Positions 45,997 through 55,054 of a DNA stretch of 64,000 bases are shown piece by piece. This DNA comes from Coniella vitis (Eukaryota; Ascomycota; Sordariomycetes; Diaporthales; Schizoparmaceae), in the NCBI GenBank assembly GCA_011317545.1, contig WUJK01000003.1, positions 806,001 to 870,000 of the forward strand, read 5' to 3'. The notes beneath the pieces are model-generated. The model was not told where the DNA came from, searched no databases, and saw nothing but the letters and a program-made list of their open reading frames with translations. Each line of letters opens with the position of its first letter. Within the stretch, counting starts at the first letter, position 1. The position numbers were made by a program, and so were the translations under genes.

Positions 45997-47745
45997 TGTT
46001 GCATAGTCGGGCAATAACCAATGATAGGATTTGCTTTCTTGGCCGGAAGGTTCGTTGGATAGGTTTGTCGGAAAAGCGAAGGCCAGCAATCACTCGTAAT
46101 GTGGTCGCCGTCAAGGATCCGAAGCTGCGGAATCGAGACTGCAATGAGGACGCTGAGTCGTGGGAACTTTTTGTGGATTAGCCAAGAATTCAAAGCAGAC
46201 TCTTTGCAAAGCAGAGCAAAGACGTCGCCTATGAAAACGGCAAAAGTGAGTTTGGAAGGAACCAAACTACGCAAGTGAGCAGCAAAGGTGAAGTGTCTTT
46301 ACCACCATCAAGGGACGGGCAACTTTTTAGGAATAGGCACGATCGGAGGCCTAGAGCTAGTCTCGCAACGTCTAGACCCTTGCTGGACTTGCACTTTGAT
46401 TTTCGGAGACGTGTTTAAGTCGCACCAAACCCCGGTCCTCTCCTCTCAGGGGTAAAAGTACCATGTATTGTATACAACCACCTTGTGTCGAAGAAGAGAT
46501 ATCCACTTGTACTTGACGGACTTTGTTCAATGCATTCAGAAAACATGGCTTCTTGAGCTTTAAGAAAGAAAGGAAATGCACAAAGGATCAATCTCAGGCC
46601 TATACAGCACTGCAAATGGCAAAGATCCAACACACCCACACGTGACAGGCCACCAGCCTAACAGCCTCGGAAGCCCGCCGGTCGATTACTCAACCGCTTG
46701 GCTCTCAGATTGATGATGCCTGTGACTGAGGTTACTGTAGTATCATAGTACTATGATAGTATACATAGTATGTTGCTTCTTGCTGAATGATGGAAGAAGA
46801 ACGCAGAGGCTGACAACGTCTGTGGTTCTAGTTGGCCGTGCTTTTTTCATCCATAATACAACGACTTGATCCAGCTATATGATACATACCTAGGTAGTAA
46901 AAGAAATCTGGTATGTTGCCAGGATCGCATATCCAGCACAAGTCTGAAAAAAGATAATTATACCGAAGCATGCCACAAATACACTACTCAGCGGACGAGG
47001 CCATGAGAAGTCAGCATCTACGTGGGAGCATCAAGTTTCTGCACCATAGCAGCCCTTCAAACGGTCTGGGGCTGACAACAGACGCGTTGTTTCATGAAGG
47101 CGGTGCTCTACAGCTATGTACACAGTACCTTTGGCTGCCGCCAGATGCCGCATTGGGCAGAGTATCCGTTACTCGCATCGGACGATTACGTGAATAAGAG
47201 GCCACAGGGGCCAGGAGACCGCCCTAGCGTGGTTTCCCAATTTACTTCTGGACCATCAACCATCAGAAAGATTCGAAATCGTACCTGCCAAACAACAGGG
47301 GCCACGTACCCCGAAGCTCTGCTGTGCCCTTATTGTCCTCCGCCCATCTGCAAGCAGCCTGCAAGCAGCCTGCAAGCAACTCCGCCGCTTTCCCACCCGT
47401 GAAGCCCGATCAACAACGCAATCCACACCAGTCGACTTGTCCTGCCCTCACAGCTCGCCTTTAGCGCCTTTATAAACTCCGTAGCCTGCTGCAACTTCTA
47501 CACTCTTTCGCTCGCTTGTCTCTTCACCTCTGTCGACTTTGTCGTTTTGCTGGTCCCGAAAGAGGCCCCGTCACAGCCTCTCGTCCATTCATCCCTTATT
47601 CTTAAAGGCTCAGTCGCACACCAAAGTAGATCTACTACCTAAGTAGTGCCAACTCTTTTTCGCCCACAGACGTCCTTCAATCTACTTCTTCCGAATTCAA
47701 AGCCTCTCGCTCGCCGACACCCGACCAGATCATCCCACAGCCAAA
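45997..47745. other. Divergent promoter region of Erj5-type and PRA1-family genes
   Basis: About 1.75 kb without recognisable gene. It contains an 18-base perfect palindrome (46741-46758, core CATAGTACTATG), TACATAGTA (46762-46770) and TACCTAGGTA (46887-46896). A TATAAA box at 47471-47476 lies about 270 bases before the PRA1 start and is followed by a pyrimidine-rich leader. Confidence 0.6.
46741..46770. repeat. Palindrome plus TACATAGTA word
   Basis: TATCATAGTACTATGATA is a perfect 18-base palindrome, followed four bases later by TACATAGTA. It belongs to the same family as the element at 4365-4403. Confidence 0.85.
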
Positions 47746-48276
47746 ATGTCGCGTATTCAGATCCCCATCGACGCCCTGACGTCCCGCATCAACTTTGGCG
47801 ACCGCTTCCAGAGCCTGCGCTCGACCTCCCTTTCGAACCGCTTCGCGAACCTCCAGCCGGTCTCCGAATTCCTCGATGTCAAGCGCCTCTCGAAGCCTGC
47901 CAATTTTGGCGAAGCGCAGTCCCGTGTCAACTACAACCTCGGCCACTTCTCGAGCAACTATGCGGTCATCTTTGTGATGCTCTGCATCTACTCCCTTCTC
48001 ACGAACCCCTGGCTGCTATTTGACATCATCTTTGTCGTCGCGGGTATGTTCCTGATTGGCAAGCTCAACGGCCAGGACCTCGAGATTGGCCAGACGCGCG
48101 TCACCACCTCTCAGCTCTACACTGGTCTCTATGTGGTTGCTATCCCTATTGGTCTTTTTGCCTCGCCCATCACCACTGTCATGTGGCTCATTGGTGCGAG
48201 CGGTGTGGTGATTTTGGGCCACGCTTCTATGATGGATAAGCCGCTCGAGGAGGCTTTTTCCGGGGAGGCGGTCTAA
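47746..48276 (+). CDS. PRA1-family (prenylated Rab acceptor, Yip3-type) membrane protein
   Basis: Predicted small Golgi/ER membrane protein that binds prenylated Rab GTPases and assists their membrane delivery. Single exon, 176 aa, the usual size of the family. The N-terminal cytosolic half ends in SRVNYNLGHFSSNYAVIFV, the conserved PRA1 entry into the first hydrophobic hairpin. Two hydrophobic blocks follow (about 73-100 and 124-158), separated by a short polar loop (GKLNGQDLEIGQTRVTTSQL). The C terminus is short and acidic (DKPLEEAFSGEAV). The ATG follows CCAAA. The next gene's frame begins almost immediately behind the TAA. Confidence 0.94.
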   Translation: MSRIQIPIDALTSRINFGDRFQSLRSTSLSNRFANLQPVSEFLDVKRLSKPANFGEAQSRVNYNLGHFSSNYAVIFVMLCIYSLLTNPWLLFDIIFVVAGMFLIGKLNGQDLEIGQTRVTTSQLYTGLYVVAIPIGLFASPITTVMWLIGASGVVILGHASMMDKPLEEAFSGEAV

Positions 48277-48398
48277 ATGGTCGGCCGCGAGCTCCCAAAC
48301 GTGCGCCCCAATGGGGAAGACCATCGAGGCAAGGGCAAAGGGACTACACGGCTTCTGGTTTCGAGCAGGGCTTATGGGGCGATGGTAACGCAAGGAGA

Positions 48399-49637
48399 TT
48401 GGTAGAGGAGGTGGACAGTGATGAGGACTCGGATACACAAGGCGCTGGCCTGCTTCCTACACAGGGCACGCGTTTTCCAAGCGATCCGCTTCGCTTCACG
48501 GGTATAGACATTGGGGAGAACATGTCGTACCAGCGCAAAAAATACACGCATGGGCATGCAGAAGATGAAGATTCTTCAGGCGATTCTGATCAGGACGCAG
48601 ATGTGGATGAGGACGGTAACCCGCAATTCTCAAGGGATCGTGAAGATGAATTAGTTGAATCTGCGATGAGACGAATCAACAAGGCCCAGGCAACCGGCAA
48701 GAAGGACGTCAGGCTGACAAGAAACGAACTGGCTGCATTGGAAAATCGAAGGAAGCGAATGCAAGCTACGGGAGAGGGCAAGAAACGAAAGAAAGAGCAA
48801 CGTTTTGCAGTGCCTCTCTCACAGTTTGGCCCGATTTCGCAAAAGGAGCATCGTTTCTCGCGTGTTCCTACGGCAATGGCTCCTACCGAGACGCTGGGAG
48901 GGCCAATAGGGCAGCCGCCTGTAGGGTGGTTTGCTCATCCTTCTTCGTCTCGGCTAGGGGCTTCTGACTCTCGCCGCCGTCTCAGCAGAGCTTCAGCCTC
49001 AGATCGTGAGGTCAGAAGCACTTCTCCTTTTCAGTACAATTACGTTCAGCAAACCGGCCATCCCTCCAGTGCACGACACATTTCAGATTCTCCTGTTGCG
49101 CCGCTGTCACCTCGTGGACACGCCTTCTTTGAAGAACCACGGATCCCTCATTACAGTTCATCCTCTTCCCTGCATTCGGTGCCTGCTGCTTTGGATCCAT
49201 TTCGCTACATGACTTCCGGTGCACCAGCTCCCTACCACTCTGGCTCTGCCCCATCTCTGCGCAACGTGTCAGGATCATCAGCAGGCCAGACGCATGCCTC
49301 ATCTCCATATCGCGGCACTGGCAGTGCTTCCCGTCGCGAACCTCGACAAATTACTTCAGAGGATGACGAGTCGTCTAGTGGAAAAGAAGACAGTGGTGAC
49401 GAAACAAGTGATGAAGTGGATCAAGGCGCACAGATTGGGAGCTCAAATAACGGTGTGCATGCCGACGGGCGGGAGCATATTATTGTGGAATTGGAGCGAG
49501 AGCCGACGCCTGAACCGCGGGTTACTAGGTCTAAGAAGGTGGCTTCTTCTAGTGCATCTTCTCCTAAGCCCTCTCCAAGAGCTTCGCCCAGACGAAGGTC
49601 GGGAGCAACCAGTCGTAGAAAAAAAGGGAGTAAATGA
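48399..49637 (+). CDS. Ser-rich, charged protein of unknown function; 5' end unresolved
   Basis: Not recognised. The frame is open from 48240, but its first in-frame ATG is at 48522 (MSYQRKKYTH), giving 371 aa. The upstream in-frame sequence (from about 48342, including RDYTASGFEQGLWGDGNARR and EEVDSDEDSD) reads like protein, so the true start is probably further upstream, via an intron or an indel I could not place; 48399 marks a conservative left border. A second ATG frame (48277-48405, MVGRELPNVRPNGEDHRGKG) starts directly after the PRA1 stop and may supply the first exon. The protein has acidic and basic blocks (SAMRRINKAQATGKKDVRLT; KKRKKEQRF), a Pro/Gly segment ETLGGPIGQPPVGWFAHP, Ser/Pro-rich disorder and a basic C terminus (RRRSGATSRRKKGSK), suggesting nuclear location. 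Confidence 0.68.
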   Translation: MVEEVDSDEDSDTQGAGLLPTQGTRFPSDPLRFTGIDIGENMSYQRKKYTHGHAEDEDSSGDSDQDADVDEDGNPQFSRDREDELVESAMRRINKAQATGKKDVRLTRNELAALENRRKRMQATGEGKKRKKEQRFAVPLSQFGPISQKEHRFSRVPTAMAPTETLGGPIGQPPVGWFAHPSSSRLGASDSRRRLSRASASDREVRSTSPFQYNYVQQTGHPSSARHISDSPVAPLSPRGHAFFEEPRIPHYSSSSSLHSVPAALDPFRYMTSGAPAPYHSGSAPSLRNVSGSSAGQTHASSPYRGTGSASRREPRQITSEDDESSSGKEDSGDETSDEVDQGAQIGSSNNGVHADGREHIIVELEREPTPEPRVTRSKKVASSSASSPKPSPRASPRRRSGATSRRKKGSK

Positions 49638-50022
49638 TTGGATCTACTTCTGCTACCATGAGTCTCCTGATCTTTATTTTGGCGACTGTGGGTTGTAACG
49701 CAGTGTGATTGGGTCCGTGGTCTCTTTAAGTGTCTTTTTCTCTGTATTACTTATCTAGGTACTGGTTTCATGGATAGAATGGGAGGAGCAATAAATTTTT
49801 ATTCAACAGACGCATGATTTCACATATGACTCGAGTGTTTAGTATAGACGCAAGGAAACAAGTCTATTACATAGTAGTATAAAATATGGTATCAGAAGGT
49901 ATATATCCTGGTCAATCCATCCCTCCCTTTCCCCTCTGCCAAATATATCCAACATAGTCATCATCAATATCATGAGTCGTTAAAAGTCATGCCACAGAGA
50001 CATGCATACAAGAATTCTCCGA
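49638..50022. other. Convergent spacer
   Basis: A/T-rich spacer between two 3' ends, with one TACATAGTA word at 49868-49876. No coding sequence seen. Confidence 0.6.
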
Positions 50023-50915
50023 CTAGTCGAAGAATTCTCTTACACTCTTCATCATTCCGCCGCCCCAGCCACCACTACCACCACTGCCACCAAATCCGCC
50101 AAATCCACTGCTGATATCCCGCTGCCAGCTGTCCCTCTCCATGTGAATCGATGTAGTTCCCTCGCGACCACCACCGCCGCCCATACCACTGGCCATGCGG
50201 ACTGCCTCACCCACTAATCCAATCCCATCTCCACTCATGGCGCGCACGCCCATGCCAAGCATGCGCTCAAGGCCAGGAGGCAAGCGCAGGCCAAAGCGGG
50301 CGAGAAGCGCGGTGAGTGCGCCGCCGGTGATGAGCGGAAGAATAACGAGAGTGAAGACCTTGACGGGGTGACGCTTGGCGTAGTAGACAAGGTCGCGCAA
50401 GAGGCGCTTAAGCTGCTTGTAGGCGCGGTTGAAGAAGCTGGGGCGTGGGGAGCGGCGGTAGGAGGAGGTGGAGGCGCGATGCTTGTCTGTAGGGTTCACC
50501 AATATGAGCCAACAGGATATCGCAATTGACGAGGATGTGATGATCCTTTGCTTTAAGAACAGAATGCAATATCATCAGGGTAAAACACACCTCCGCCAAA
50601 AAAGGTCCGTGTAGAGATGTTTGGCAAGCCGAAAAAGCTGGATCGGTTGCCGCTGTGTCGCGAGTGGCGGTGCCGACTGCTGTGATCGTTGTCACCACCG
50701 AAGATCGACGCTGCGATCCCTGGGGACCGCGAGCGCGAGCGCGAATGCGAACGTGACGAGCGACGGGACTTGTGGCTAGACACCGAGTACAAACTGCTGC
50801 GCTTGAGGCGATCCTTCTCCTTGGAGGAGGACGAGCGGTGTTGGTGGTGATGGTTGTGCGAGGAATGGGTGGATTTTCGCGAGATGATGGACGCGGCGTC
50901 GTCAAAGAGGCCCAT
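50023..50915 (-). CDS. Single-TM protein with His/Ser/Arg-rich N terminus, unknown function
   Basis: Not recognised. Exons are 50915-50591 and 50486-50023 (intron 50590-50487, donor GTGTGT, acceptor CTACAG; the join gives Asp109), for 262 aa. The N-terminal 90 residues start MGLFDDAASIISRKSTH and are dominated by His, Ser, Arg and Lys, including RS/SR dipeptide repeats (about 55-70). After the join comes a basic amphipathic stretch (FFNRAYKQLKRLLRDLVYYA). A single hydrophobic helix spans about 150-173 (VKVFTLVILPLITGGALTAL). The tail is rich in Gly and Met and ends GGGMMKSVREFFD. It has no signal peptide, so a type II or tail-proximal membrane anchor in an internal membrane is likely. The gene is divergent from LYS1 with only 0.8 kb between starts. 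Confidence 0.82.
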
Positions 50916-51737
50916 GGTGACGGTGACGAAGATGCGCAAATGGACAGTGATGAAGCTGTGACTGAGAGTGTGCCCCAACTGCGTGTGTATTGAAAAGCCC
51001 TGAGTTCTATAAGGCTGAGGAAGCCGTAGCAGGATCCGAGACGTACTATAAGATCTACGAATTCGTGAGATCGCAAGTACAGTGCCGGTGACAATGAAAA
51101 TGGATCCAATGTCAGGGGCACCAAAAGTCAATGCTCGTCACTTTCGCCAGTCTTGCACGGGCTACAAGAGAGTCTGGTTTGTATTGGCTGGTGGGCTGGG
51201 GAGAATAGGGAGCTCCTTCTCTATAACCGACTTACATAGCAGAGCAGGGGTCGCTATTCGCAGCTTACTCCTGGAAAATCTGGGGCTGGCATTGGGGGAC
51301 CCCTGAGCTGCTAAATTGCTTATGGGCTAGCGGGAAAAGGAACATGGTCTCCGTACCTCTTGCCCCTCGCTGCTGCTGCCAAAGGAAACCTCCCGTCATC
51401 GGAGGCGGTGGGTAAATTTTCAGAAGGGCGTTTGGAGGGGCAAACGCGCTATAGCTTGGAGGCTACTTGTGCTGGTGGTGGGGTGGTGCTTGGTTACAGG
51501 CTATTGTAGCTGCGATGGGTTGCCTGGGAATGAGTCAATTGTTCAATTCTAGTTTATAAGACAAATCGAATCAGTGGTTCTGCTCCCATTGCTCCCATCT
51601 GTTTACACCGTAGCATCTCTGTCTTTCTTATCCCATTGCAACGATCAATTTATCTTCGAGTTCACCCAGCGACCACAAAGCCCATCATCAAACAACGTCA
51701 CCCCTCGTTCGCGTCCATATACACACTTGCAGTCAAC
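50916..51737. other. Divergent promoter between one-TM gene and LYS1
   Basis: The 0.8-kb region carries no gene. It includes the TGAGTCA site described separately and a pyrimidine-rich leader before the LYS1 start. Confidence 0.6.
51531..51537 (+). promoter_or_regulatory. Gcn4/CPC1 (CpcA) binding site
   Basis: The word TGAGTCA (TGACTCA on the other strand) is the perfect consensus site of the bZIP factor Gcn4/CPC1, 201 bases before the LYS1 start codon. Lysine biosynthesis genes are known targets of general (cross-pathway) amino acid control in fungi. The site lies in a shared divergent promoter, so it could also affect the one-TM gene on the other strand. Confidence 0.7.
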
Positions 51738-53063
51738 ATGGCTCCCACCGTCCTCCACTTGCGTGCCGAGACCAAGCCTCTTGAGCACCGCTCTGCTCTG
51801 ACGCCGTCGACCACCAAGGCCCTGGTCGAGGCTGGCTACGAGGTCCGCGTCGAGAAGGGCTGCGGCAAGAAGTCTGGCACGACCCGCATCTTTGACGACG
51901 CCGAGTTCGAGGCTGCCGGCGCCACCATTGTCGAGGAGGAGTCGTGGGTTGACGCCCCCGCTGATCACATCATTGTTGGCCTCAAGGAGCTGCGCGAGGA
52001 GACTTTCCCCCTCAAGCACGTCCACGTCCAGTTTGCACACTGCTACAAGGGCCAGGAGAACTGGGATACGGTGCTGGCAAGATTCCCTCGGGGCGGCGGC
52101 ACTCTGTTGGACCTCGAGTTCTTGGCAGACCCCAAGACGGGCAGAAGAGTTGCTGCGTTTGGGTAAGAACTCCGCTCGAGCACGAGCAGAGGAAAACTTC
52201 GAATTGATAGGACATGATAGCTGATTGGAGGTGAAATCGCACAGATACCATGCTGGCTTTGCGGGTGCTGCGCTCGCCCTGGAGAACTGGGCCTGGCAAT
52301 TGACTCACCCGGCATCTGAGCCCCTCGCAAGCGTAACGTCTTACCCCAACGAGAACGAGTTGATCGCCGATGTCAAGAAGTCGCTGGCAGAGGGAGAGAA
52401 GAAGGTTGGCCGGTTGCCCCGTGTGATTGTCATTGGCGCTCTTGGTAAGTTATGGCATCAACCTACCTCTCTTGGCAGTCGAACCTGTCATACAATTGGC
52501 TGTTCAAGGATAGTTCACTGACCAGTCTCTCCAATACAGGCCGCTGCGGAAAGGGAGCCGTCGACATGTGCCTGCGCGCAGGCGTGCCAGACGAGAACAT
52601 CCTCAAGTGGGATATGGCCGAGACGGCCAAGGGCGGCCCCTTCCAGGAGATTGCCGACAGCGACATCTTCATCAACTGCATTTACCTTGCCTCCAAGATC
52701 CCTCACTTCGTCAACGTCGACTCGCTCAAGGCTGCCGGCGCTGACCGCAAGCTGTCTGTCATCTGCGATGTGTCGGCTGACACCACCAACCCATTCAACC
52801 CTGTGCCCGTCTACACCGTCGCCACCACCTTCGACGCACCCACCGTGCCTGTCGAGCTCGACCAAGGCCCAGCCTTGTCCGTGATTAGTATCGACCATCT
52901 ACCTTCGCTGCTGCCCCGTGAGGCCAGCGAGGCTTTCAGCAACGACTTGCTGCCTCACCTGCTCAAGCTCAACGACTGGCGCAACGATGCCGTGTGGGCT
53001 GGTGCCGAGAAGCTATTCAAGGAAAAGGTGGCTACTCTGCCTCCTTCAGCTCTCGAGAAGTAG
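51738..53063 (+). CDS. LYS1: Saccharopine dehydrogenase (NAD+, L-lysine-forming)
   Basis: Catalyses the last step of the alpha-aminoadipate pathway of lysine synthesis: saccharopine + NAD+ + H2O to lysine + 2-oxoglutarate + NADH. Exons are 51738-52162, 52245-52444 and 52540-53063, giving 382 aa, close to the yeast enzyme (373 aa). The N-terminal AlaDH/PNT-like domain contains the catalytic Lys in GLKELREETF (Lys83) and the catalytic His in VQFAHCYKGQ (His101), corresponding to Lys77 and His96 of yeast Lys1. The dinucleotide-binding turn VIGALGRCGKGAVD spans intron 2. Downstream blocks include KWDMAETAKGGPF, DIFINCIYL, ICDVSADTTNPFNP and SVISIDHLPSLLPREAS, all characteristic of the family. The C terminus ends ALEK without a clear peroxisomal PTS1. 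A Gcn4/CPC1 site lies in the promoter. Confidence 0.97.
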
Positions 53064-54015
53064 ATCTAAAGGTTGAAGTTGGGATATCATGGGTTTTATG
53101 TCGTGGGCTAGGCGTTCTTGGTTTTAGAAATGTCAAGATGAAAAGCATGAAGATATATAGAGGTCTTTTGATTGGTTTATTCATATGGAATCAAACGGGG
53201 TACCTGGTGTAGGTCGGAATCCCAATATGTATCATGACCGGGAAAGAAAACAAGGAGTCTCAGCAAGTATGACTTGCATAGTTGTTCTCAAGATTCTCAC
53301 TGCCGGGTAAAGGGGATATATTTGCAAAAACCTAAATACTCGATCTGACCATCCAGGACCTTACATTTTCCGAGATATGCTGGGCATGACTTGCCAAGAA
53401 TACGTCGGCAAAGGGGTTTTAGTTGGTAAAGGAGACACATGTTCTTCATGTGCTTCTTCTTTGGCGTTCTTGTAACCGCTGGCTTGGCTATTGTTCGCAC
53501 AATTTGTGATACCTTTGTAACGCTGCCTTCCTGTATTGAACTGCCAGACTTTCTTCTTTTTATTGCTTACTCCCAGCTCGTGCATGACAGGCCACCGTCA
53601 GCCCTCGTATAACCGTCAGCCCATCTAAGAATCAATAACGGCTGACATCCACCCGGCTGGGTCTCTGGCTGTATTTCCTCGATCGCCACTCAAGCAGAGA
53701 AAGTGGCTTTGCATATTTTTTTTTAGTGAGACAACCCACAGATGGAAGAGTAAGCCATAGGTCTGTGTAGGCGGAGTTGCATTTCATCTCGAAGGATGCA
53801 TCCTAGTGGTGTCACACAAGCCCTCCCGGGATAACTCATACTCCTTGTTGTATGCCATATACAAGGATCGGCGCTCGTTGCTCGCCGTAGAAACATGTTC
53901 CTTTCATCTTCTTTTCTTTTCTTTTCCTTTACCGCTCAAAACCGAACGACGTCGCTCGTCCTCCGTCGACGTGGTCGTCCACCTCTTTCCCATTAATATA
54001 TCCGCCGCCCCCTCA
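53064..54015. other. Intergenic region between LYS1 and surface-protein gene
   Basis: About 0.95 kb with no recognisable gene. It holds the LYS1 3' untranslated region, an A/T-rich middle and, from about 53890, a pyrimidine-rich leader. Confidence 0.6.
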
Positions 54016-55054
54016 ATGAGATCGCAACAGTTCATCGCAGCAGCACCATGGCTGCTCTTCTTCCCAACACTCATAGGCGCAGCATGTTATAATGTCGACG
54101 GCACCACCACGGGGCTCGACGACTCGTTCAAGCCATGTAATGCCTCGGCCCAGGTCAGCACCTGCTGTGCCACCAACAAAGGCTCTAATGCCGACGTGTG
54201 CTTGACTTCGGGCCTATGTTATACTCAAGGTGAAGGGTACAGTGGCATGATTTACATGAATGGGTGTACCGACAAGACGGGGCTGTCGGACAGTTGTGCG
54301 CACTTTTGTCCTGATGGTGAGTTTCCGGCGGGATTATCGAGCTCCTTGTTGTTTTGGACGCCCGATTGCACAGACACACGAAGAAATAGAGGGTGAATGA
54401 GAAATGAAGCAATCGCGAAACCACGCCATGGATCGAGTTCCTTGATCGAACTGACGGTCCCTTCTATCTTGCACAGCAACAAACAATTGGGGAGGTGGCT
54501 CCACAGTCCGGAATTACAACATCCTCCAGTGCAACAAGGGTGTCTACTGCTGCCGCGCCTCGTCAGATACCTCAAACTGCTGTAGCAACTCATCAGCCAT
54601 TATATCCACAGACGTGGGCAGACTTCTGCTCGCGACCGCGACCGCGACCGCGACCACGACCACGACCATCGGCACAGGCACCGCAGCGTCAGCAATGACA
54701 AGCACTGCACTCGCAAGTGCAGGAGCGAGTGCTGGCGGCAATAGCACCAGTATTGAAGAGAACGCAAGTTGTCCACCAGACAAGTCAGCCGTGGTGGGCG
54801 GCGCGGTGGGCGGAGCTCTCGGTGCTGCGCTGCTGGCCTCGCTGGGAGCGTTGGCTTTTGTACTTATGCGTAGGAGATCAGCTGCCGCCGGATCTATACA
54901 GGAGTATAACCACAGCCAGTACGCTATGGAAGGGGGCAATCACGTGGTAGGCTCAGACTTTCCACAAGTCCATACAAAACAAGATGCATATAGGCAAGGC
55001 GGGCAGGCACCGCCTACTGAGCTGCCTGTCGAAAGAGATAGGGCAGAGATGTGA
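54016..55054 (+). CDS. Cys-rich single-pass surface protein, unknown function
   Basis: Not a named protein. Exons are 54016-54316 and 54477-55054 (intron 160 nt; join G|CA), giving 292 aa. It has a signal peptide (about 1-23, with LLFFPTLIGAA), a Cys-rich ectodomain starting CYNVDGTTTG with about 18 Cys up to residue 136 (including STCCATNKG, LCYTQGEGYSGMIYMNGCTD and NKGVYCC), a Thr/Ala/Ser stalk (about 151-200), a TM helix (about 205-231, GGAVGGALGAALLASLGALA), an MRRR stop-transfer and a short cytosolic tail. This layout resembles fungal cell-wall stress sensors in general shape (Mid2/WSC-like) and a frequent Pezizomycotina family of one-TM Cys-rich proteins, but the Cys pattern is not a WSC domain. 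The Thr-Ala part of the stalk is encoded by a CGACCG hexanucleotide repeat (54632-54667). Confidence 0.87.
54632..54667 (+). repeat. Coding CGACCG/CGACCA hexanucleotide repeat
   Basis: About six six-base units inside exon 2 of the Cys-rich surface protein. Read in frame they encode Ala-Thr then Thr-Thr units of the extracellular stalk, so unit-number changes would lengthen or shorten the stalk without breaking the frame. Confidence 0.85.
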
